The notes under the pieces: model-generated
The model's database searches: none
Seen by the model: only the letters and a program-made list of their open reading frames with translations
What the model was told of the DNA's origin: nothing
Part shown: positions 61,560 to 64,000 of the stretch, piece by piece
Numbering within the stretch: position 1 is the first letter of the stretch
How the letters are laid out: each line of letters starts with the position of its first letter
Translations under genes and position numbers: made by a program
Origin: Rhodospirillales bacterium
Lineage (GTDB): Bacteria; Pseudomonadota; Alphaproteobacteria; Rhodospirillales; Defluviicoccaceae
Assembly: GCA_016712595.1 (NCBI GenBank)
Contig: JADJQT010000002.1
Location: 992,001-1,056,000 of the forward strand
DNA length: 64,000 nt
Reading direction: 5' to 3'

Positions 61560-61923
61560 TCAACCATTTGGCGAACACGGCGTCGGCCGGACGGGATCGG
61601 CGACGAAGGTCGTGTACGGCCCACTGCGCCGGCTCGGCGAGCGCGGCTCGGTGCTCGGCAGACGCAGCGAGTACGCCTTCTTGATCAGCCGCCAAGCGGG
61701 TCGGGAAGTCGTCATCGCCGGCGGGCAGGGTCCAGAGCGCGTGCGGGTGGTCGGGGAGGACGACAAAGGCATCGATGCGGAACGAACGTGTCCGCCGGAC
61801 GGCGCGCACCGCCTCGCGCAGGACGTCGATATGCCGCACCAGCATATCCGAGCCCAAATCCGCGGCGACGACGGTGAAGAACCAGCACCCGCCGGGTATG
61901 CGCAATCGCCGATAATCCGACAT
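61560..61923 (-). pseudogene. Broken REP-associated tyrosine transposase (RAYT)
   Basis: From ATG 61923 the frame reads SDYRRLRIPGGCWFFTVVAA and later FVVLPDHPHALWTLP with the HxH of Y1/IS200-like transposases (RAYT class). After about DDFPTR the expected continuation WRLIKKAYSLRLPSTEPRS appears in a different frame, so there is a frameshift near 61700. That frame then stops (61560) without the conserved IWQRRFWEH and NPVKHG regions, so the C-terminal catalytic part is lost. It lies in a low-coding stretch (61348-62122) that otherwise contains only a hairpin and an alternating-purine/pyrimidine patch near 61447-61472. Confidence 0.75.
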
Positions 61924-62122
61924 GGCGCCGGATCATGCCGGGCAAAGGTTAAGATCACGTGCATGCCGTAGGGTGCCGTCCCGCGCAGCGGCACGCACCG
62001 TTTCCCACTGGCCAATGAGGTATAATCGCGGCGCGGTTCAACACCGACGCTGCCTTCAACAAAGACGCGCCATCATTGGCGGGAAATGGGATGTGATGGC
62101 TGACCCGGAAAGGAGGCGGACA

Positions 62123-62566
62123 ATGCGCAAGCCGATCATGGCGATGGTGCAGTTGCTGGCAAGCACGGGCGCCCCGTCCGCCGCTGATACCCCGCCTTAC
62201 CCGATCCGGCTGCGGACCGGGGGCAACGAGGGGCAATGGAGCGAGATGGCGTTCTTTATCAAGACGTTCAACCGGCGCGACTTTTACAGAGGCGGCGACG
62301 GCGATCAGTATGATCCGGGCGATCTCAACAAGGTATTTTACTGGATCTACTCGGCAACCGGCGACTATTCGAGCTTCGATGCCAACGCCTATGTCGCCGA
62401 CTGCATCGCTCGCACCTATCAACGGGTGTTAACCAGCCGCGGCGCCAACGAGGCGGAGCTCAACGCCACCCCCGCCCGCGTGTGGAACGCCCCGATCCGC
62501 CCGTTCGCCGCGGGCAGCGTGGCCACCATCGCCGGCCACTATCACTGCGAGCCGTTGTATCGGTAA
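62123..62566 (+). CDS. Small secreted protein of unknown function
   Basis: The ATG at 62123 follows AAGGAGG (62109-62115) by seven bases, a strong ribosome site. The 147-residue product starts MRKPIMAMVQLLASTGAPSA, a possible short signal, then TPPYPIRLRTGGNEGQWSEM. It has Tyr/Phe/Asp-rich sequence (KTFNRRDFYRGGDGDQYDP), the patch DANAYVADCIARTYQRVL and HYHCEPLY at the end; two Cys might pair. No family is recognised. It lies alone between the RAYT remnant and an HNH-type gene, convergent with the latter. Confidence 0.55.
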   Translation: MRKPIMAMVQLLASTGAPSAADTPPYPIRLRTGGNEGQWSEMAFFIKTFNRRDFYRGGDGDQYDPGDLNKVFYWIYSATGDYSSFDANAYVADCIARTYQRVLTSRGANEAELNATPARVWNAPIRPFAAGSVATIAGHYHCEPLYR

Positions 62567-62675
62567 GCCCGCGGCGATGTGCGGTCGGGGTTGGACCCCC
62601 CACCACTACCGCCAAACAAAGGGATCGACGGTCGGAGTGCCCGGAGCCGGTGGAATTCGCTCCGCTCATTCCAGC

Positions 62676-63431
62676 CTACGGGTCATGTGGAATCAATAAT
62701 GTGGGAGGGTGCACGATTGCAAAAAAATGCAACTTATGGTGAAAAGTTATCCACCAAAATGAAGTATTTTCATCTTCATTAGTCGTTACGTATCTGTAAC
62801 GAAATTGGCCGCATCGCAAACCCTTAAGCGGCACGTCTACCAATATCTGTATAATATCTCTTATCGTATCGTCTTTCCAAACTGCAGATTTAAGCCAATC
62901 TGCAAAGAAAATATCTACGACATATCTGTTAGATGTTGATAAACATTCTTTCCACACGAGCGCCCTGACAATTCTACTCATTGTCGCTTTTAGTCTAAGC
63001 GGCTCGATTCGTATCGCCCATGTCTCTCCAAGGTACACTCCCCCATCTGACGTCACGGGAAGTTTTCGCAAGCCTCTCAATACTTTTTTCTTGAAGGCTA
63101 CCTTTTCTGGCCGTCGAAAATTGCGAACAGTCTTCTGGAAGAGGATCTGTCCTGCATGTGTCTCACGGCCGTTAGAAAGCACGGACAACACAAAGAAAAA
63201 ATATTCATCATCAAGCTGAAAACCGCTATTGCACCGACAACAACTCGGTACAGTGATTAAGTCACTTGGCCTTGGCGATGGAAACAGGCACTTTGGTGGA
63301 ACGTGATCCATAGTAAGCTGTGTGTTTGTGCCGCAATAGGTGCATCTCTTCTTAACATTGCCGAGCAGGTCCACCCGTGATGCCGAAGTATCCTTCACGA
63401 ACACCCCGTCGTGCTGCCGCAGGTCATGCAC
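62676..63431 (-). CDS. HNH-endonuclease-type protein, AT-rich
   Basis: This 251-residue protein has an N-terminal zinc-ribbon and HNH-type segment: RCTYCGTNTQLTMDHVPPKC and VPSCCRCNSGFQLDDEYFFF. It has C-x2-C, a His in DHVPPK, and a second C-x2-C pair followed by Asn. The remaining 150 residues are a mixed alpha/beta region with no recognised domain, rich in aromatic and basic residues. The DNA here (about 62690-63370) is much more AT-rich than its surroundings, a sign of recent transfer. ATG 63431 overlaps the nrdJ end by 37 bases; GTG 63374 is a start without overlap. A defence or mobile-element nuclease is possible, unproven. Confidence 0.65.
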   Translation of the reverse strand: MHDLRQHDGVFVKDTSASRVDLLGNVKKRCTYCGTNTQLTMDHVPPKCLFPSPRPSDLITVPSCCRCNSGFQLDDEYFFFVLSVLSNGRETHAGQILFQKTVRNFRRPEKVAFKKKVLRGLRKLPVTSDGGVYLGETWAIRIEPLRLKATMSRIVRALVWKECLSTSNRYVVDIFFADWLKSAVWKDDTIRDIIQILVDVPLKGLRCGQFRYRYVTTNEDENTSFWWITFHHKLHFFAIVHPPTLLIPHDP

Positions 63432-64000
63432 TTCAGGCAGGTGCCGTTGCGGACGAGGGTGAAGTTGCCGCAGTCGCCGCAGCTATCGCCCTCGTAGCCC
63501 TTGAGGCGGGCGATGCGGGCGAGGGCGGCGGAGTCGTCGAGGTCGCTGGCGGCAGGCTCGGCGATGGCGGCGTTACCGGCGAACAGGACGGTGGTCTCGC
63601 TCTGGGTGGTGGTGACGATCGCCGCCGCTTCGGCGCGCACGGCGCCGGAGACGGCCGGCGTGGCGACCGGAGTGGCGATGACCGGTGCGCCAGCCGCCGG
63701 CGCGGCGGCGCCGCGCGCGGCGCCTTCGTAGACGCGGAAGCGCGAGCGGACATAGCCCTTGGAGGCGAAGCGCTTGACGAACGGCATAGGGTCCTCGCCG
63801 TCGCGCAGGCCGCCCTCGGCGTCGCCGCGGCCGACGGTATCGGGAGTGATGTCCTGCGGCTGGTTGTGGGCGAGGTCGAAGCGGCCGAGATAGGAGACGG
63901 CGAGTTCGCGGAAGATGTAGTCGAGGATCGAGGTGGCGTTCTTGATGGTATCGTTGCCCTCGACGAGGCCGGCGGGCTCGAAGCGGGTGAAGGTGAAGGC
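63395..64000 (-). CDS. nrdJ: Adenosylcobalamin-dependent ribonucleotide reductase (NrdJ), C-terminal part
   Basis: Read from the right edge, the frame gives 201 residues (starting in the middle of the protein) to the stop at 63395. The last residues, GDSCGDCGNFTLVRNGTCLK and CMTCGSTTGCS, form the cysteine-rich C-terminal zinc-ribbon and redox tail characteristic of class II B12-dependent ribonucleotide reductases. Upstream RELAVSYLGRFDLAHN and the Ala/Pro linker are as in alphaproteobacterial NrdJ. It supplies deoxynucleotides, with or without oxygen. The N-terminal catalytic barrel is outside the window. Confidence 0.95.
   Translation of the reverse strand, partial: AFTFTRFEPAGLVEGNDTIKNATSILDYIFRELAVSYLGRFDLAHNQPQDITPDTVGRGDAEGGLRDGEDPMPFVKRFASKGYVRSRFRVYEGAARGAAAPAAGAPVIATPVATPAVSGAVRAEAAAIVTTTQSETTVLFAGNAAIAEPAASDLDDSAALARIARLKGYEGDSCGDCGNFTLVRNGTCLKCMTCGSTTGCS

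Noticed and set aside
1..64000. tRNA, rRNA or complete prophage/insertion sequence
   Set aside because: No cloverleaf, rRNA core sequence, inverted-repeat-bounded transposase or phage structural gene was recognised by reading; a covariance scan was not possible.

Overview
The window is visibly GC-rich, gene-dense DNA. Its gene families (NasST control, DUF3035 lipoprotein next to lspA, paired M16 peptidases, B12-dependent NrdJ, core-binding-only integrase-like protein, ccmABCDEFGHI) suggest a chromosome from an alphaproteobacterium, probably of the Rhodospirillales type. The assignment to a genus is not supported by the sequence alone; an E. coli-type fumarate reductase would suit a facultative or glycogen-accumulating lifestyle (Defluviicoccus-like), but that is inference.

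Layout. 1-1457: 5' part of htpG (reverse), then pcm (forward). 1458-2017: a gene-free stretch with a 30-bp tandem repeat and an alternating purine/pyrimidine tract. 2018-14065: surface-polysaccharide and surface-protein block, with an RTX-like repeat protein and its terminator, a 1459-residue protein with two glycosyltransferase domains, a methyltransferase, a further glycosyltransferase, and rfbCBDA for dTDP-L-rhamnose. 14223-31831: a complete nitrate assimilation locus. nasT and nasS encode the antitermination regulators. A candidate sigma-54 promoter, two small hairpins and an intrinsic terminator follow in the leader. After that comes a single-direction gene train: nrtA, nrtB, a fused nrtCD, a triple-GAF protein, an FAD/NAD reductase, a siroheme nitrite reductase, a CysJ-like reductase with an Fe-S insert, nasA, a degenerate siroheme synthase, a nitroreductase and mobA.

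31832-32381: low-coding spacer holding an unlisted 35-residue membrane-protein ORF with a perfect Shine-Dalgarno and a CRP/FNR-type box upstream. 32382-43586 (all reverse): two M16 peptidases, DUF3035 lipoprotein, lspA, ileS, ribF, and frdABCD. 43883-44290: integrase-like core-binding protein. 44313-48013 (reverse): carbamoyltransferase, SxtJ-like protein, a 50-residue DUF5989-like protein and an SGNH-type hydrolase, a cassette resembling sxtI-sxtJ-sxtK of saxitoxin clusters. 48383-57475: MscS-type channel and the full cytochrome c maturation operon ccmABCDEFGHI. 57748-61347: pgk, Nudix hydrolase, a small protein, a lipoprotein. 61348-64000: broken REP-associated transposase, small secreted protein of unknown function, an AT-rich HNH-type gene and the 3' part of nrdJ (reverse).

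Functional picture. The nitrate locus imports nitrate by an ABC transporter, reduces it to nitrite with a Mo-bisMGD enzyme (NasA), and then to ammonium with a siroheme enzyme probably fed by flavoprotein partners; cofactor genes for siroheme and bis-MGD are in the same train. NasS/NasT probably release the leader terminator when nitrate is present. The respiratory side of the window (ccm, frd) and the rhamnose/glycosyltransferase and carbamoylation cassettes point to a flexible respirer with a decorated cell surface. I found no rRNA, tRNA, CRISPR array or complete mobile element.
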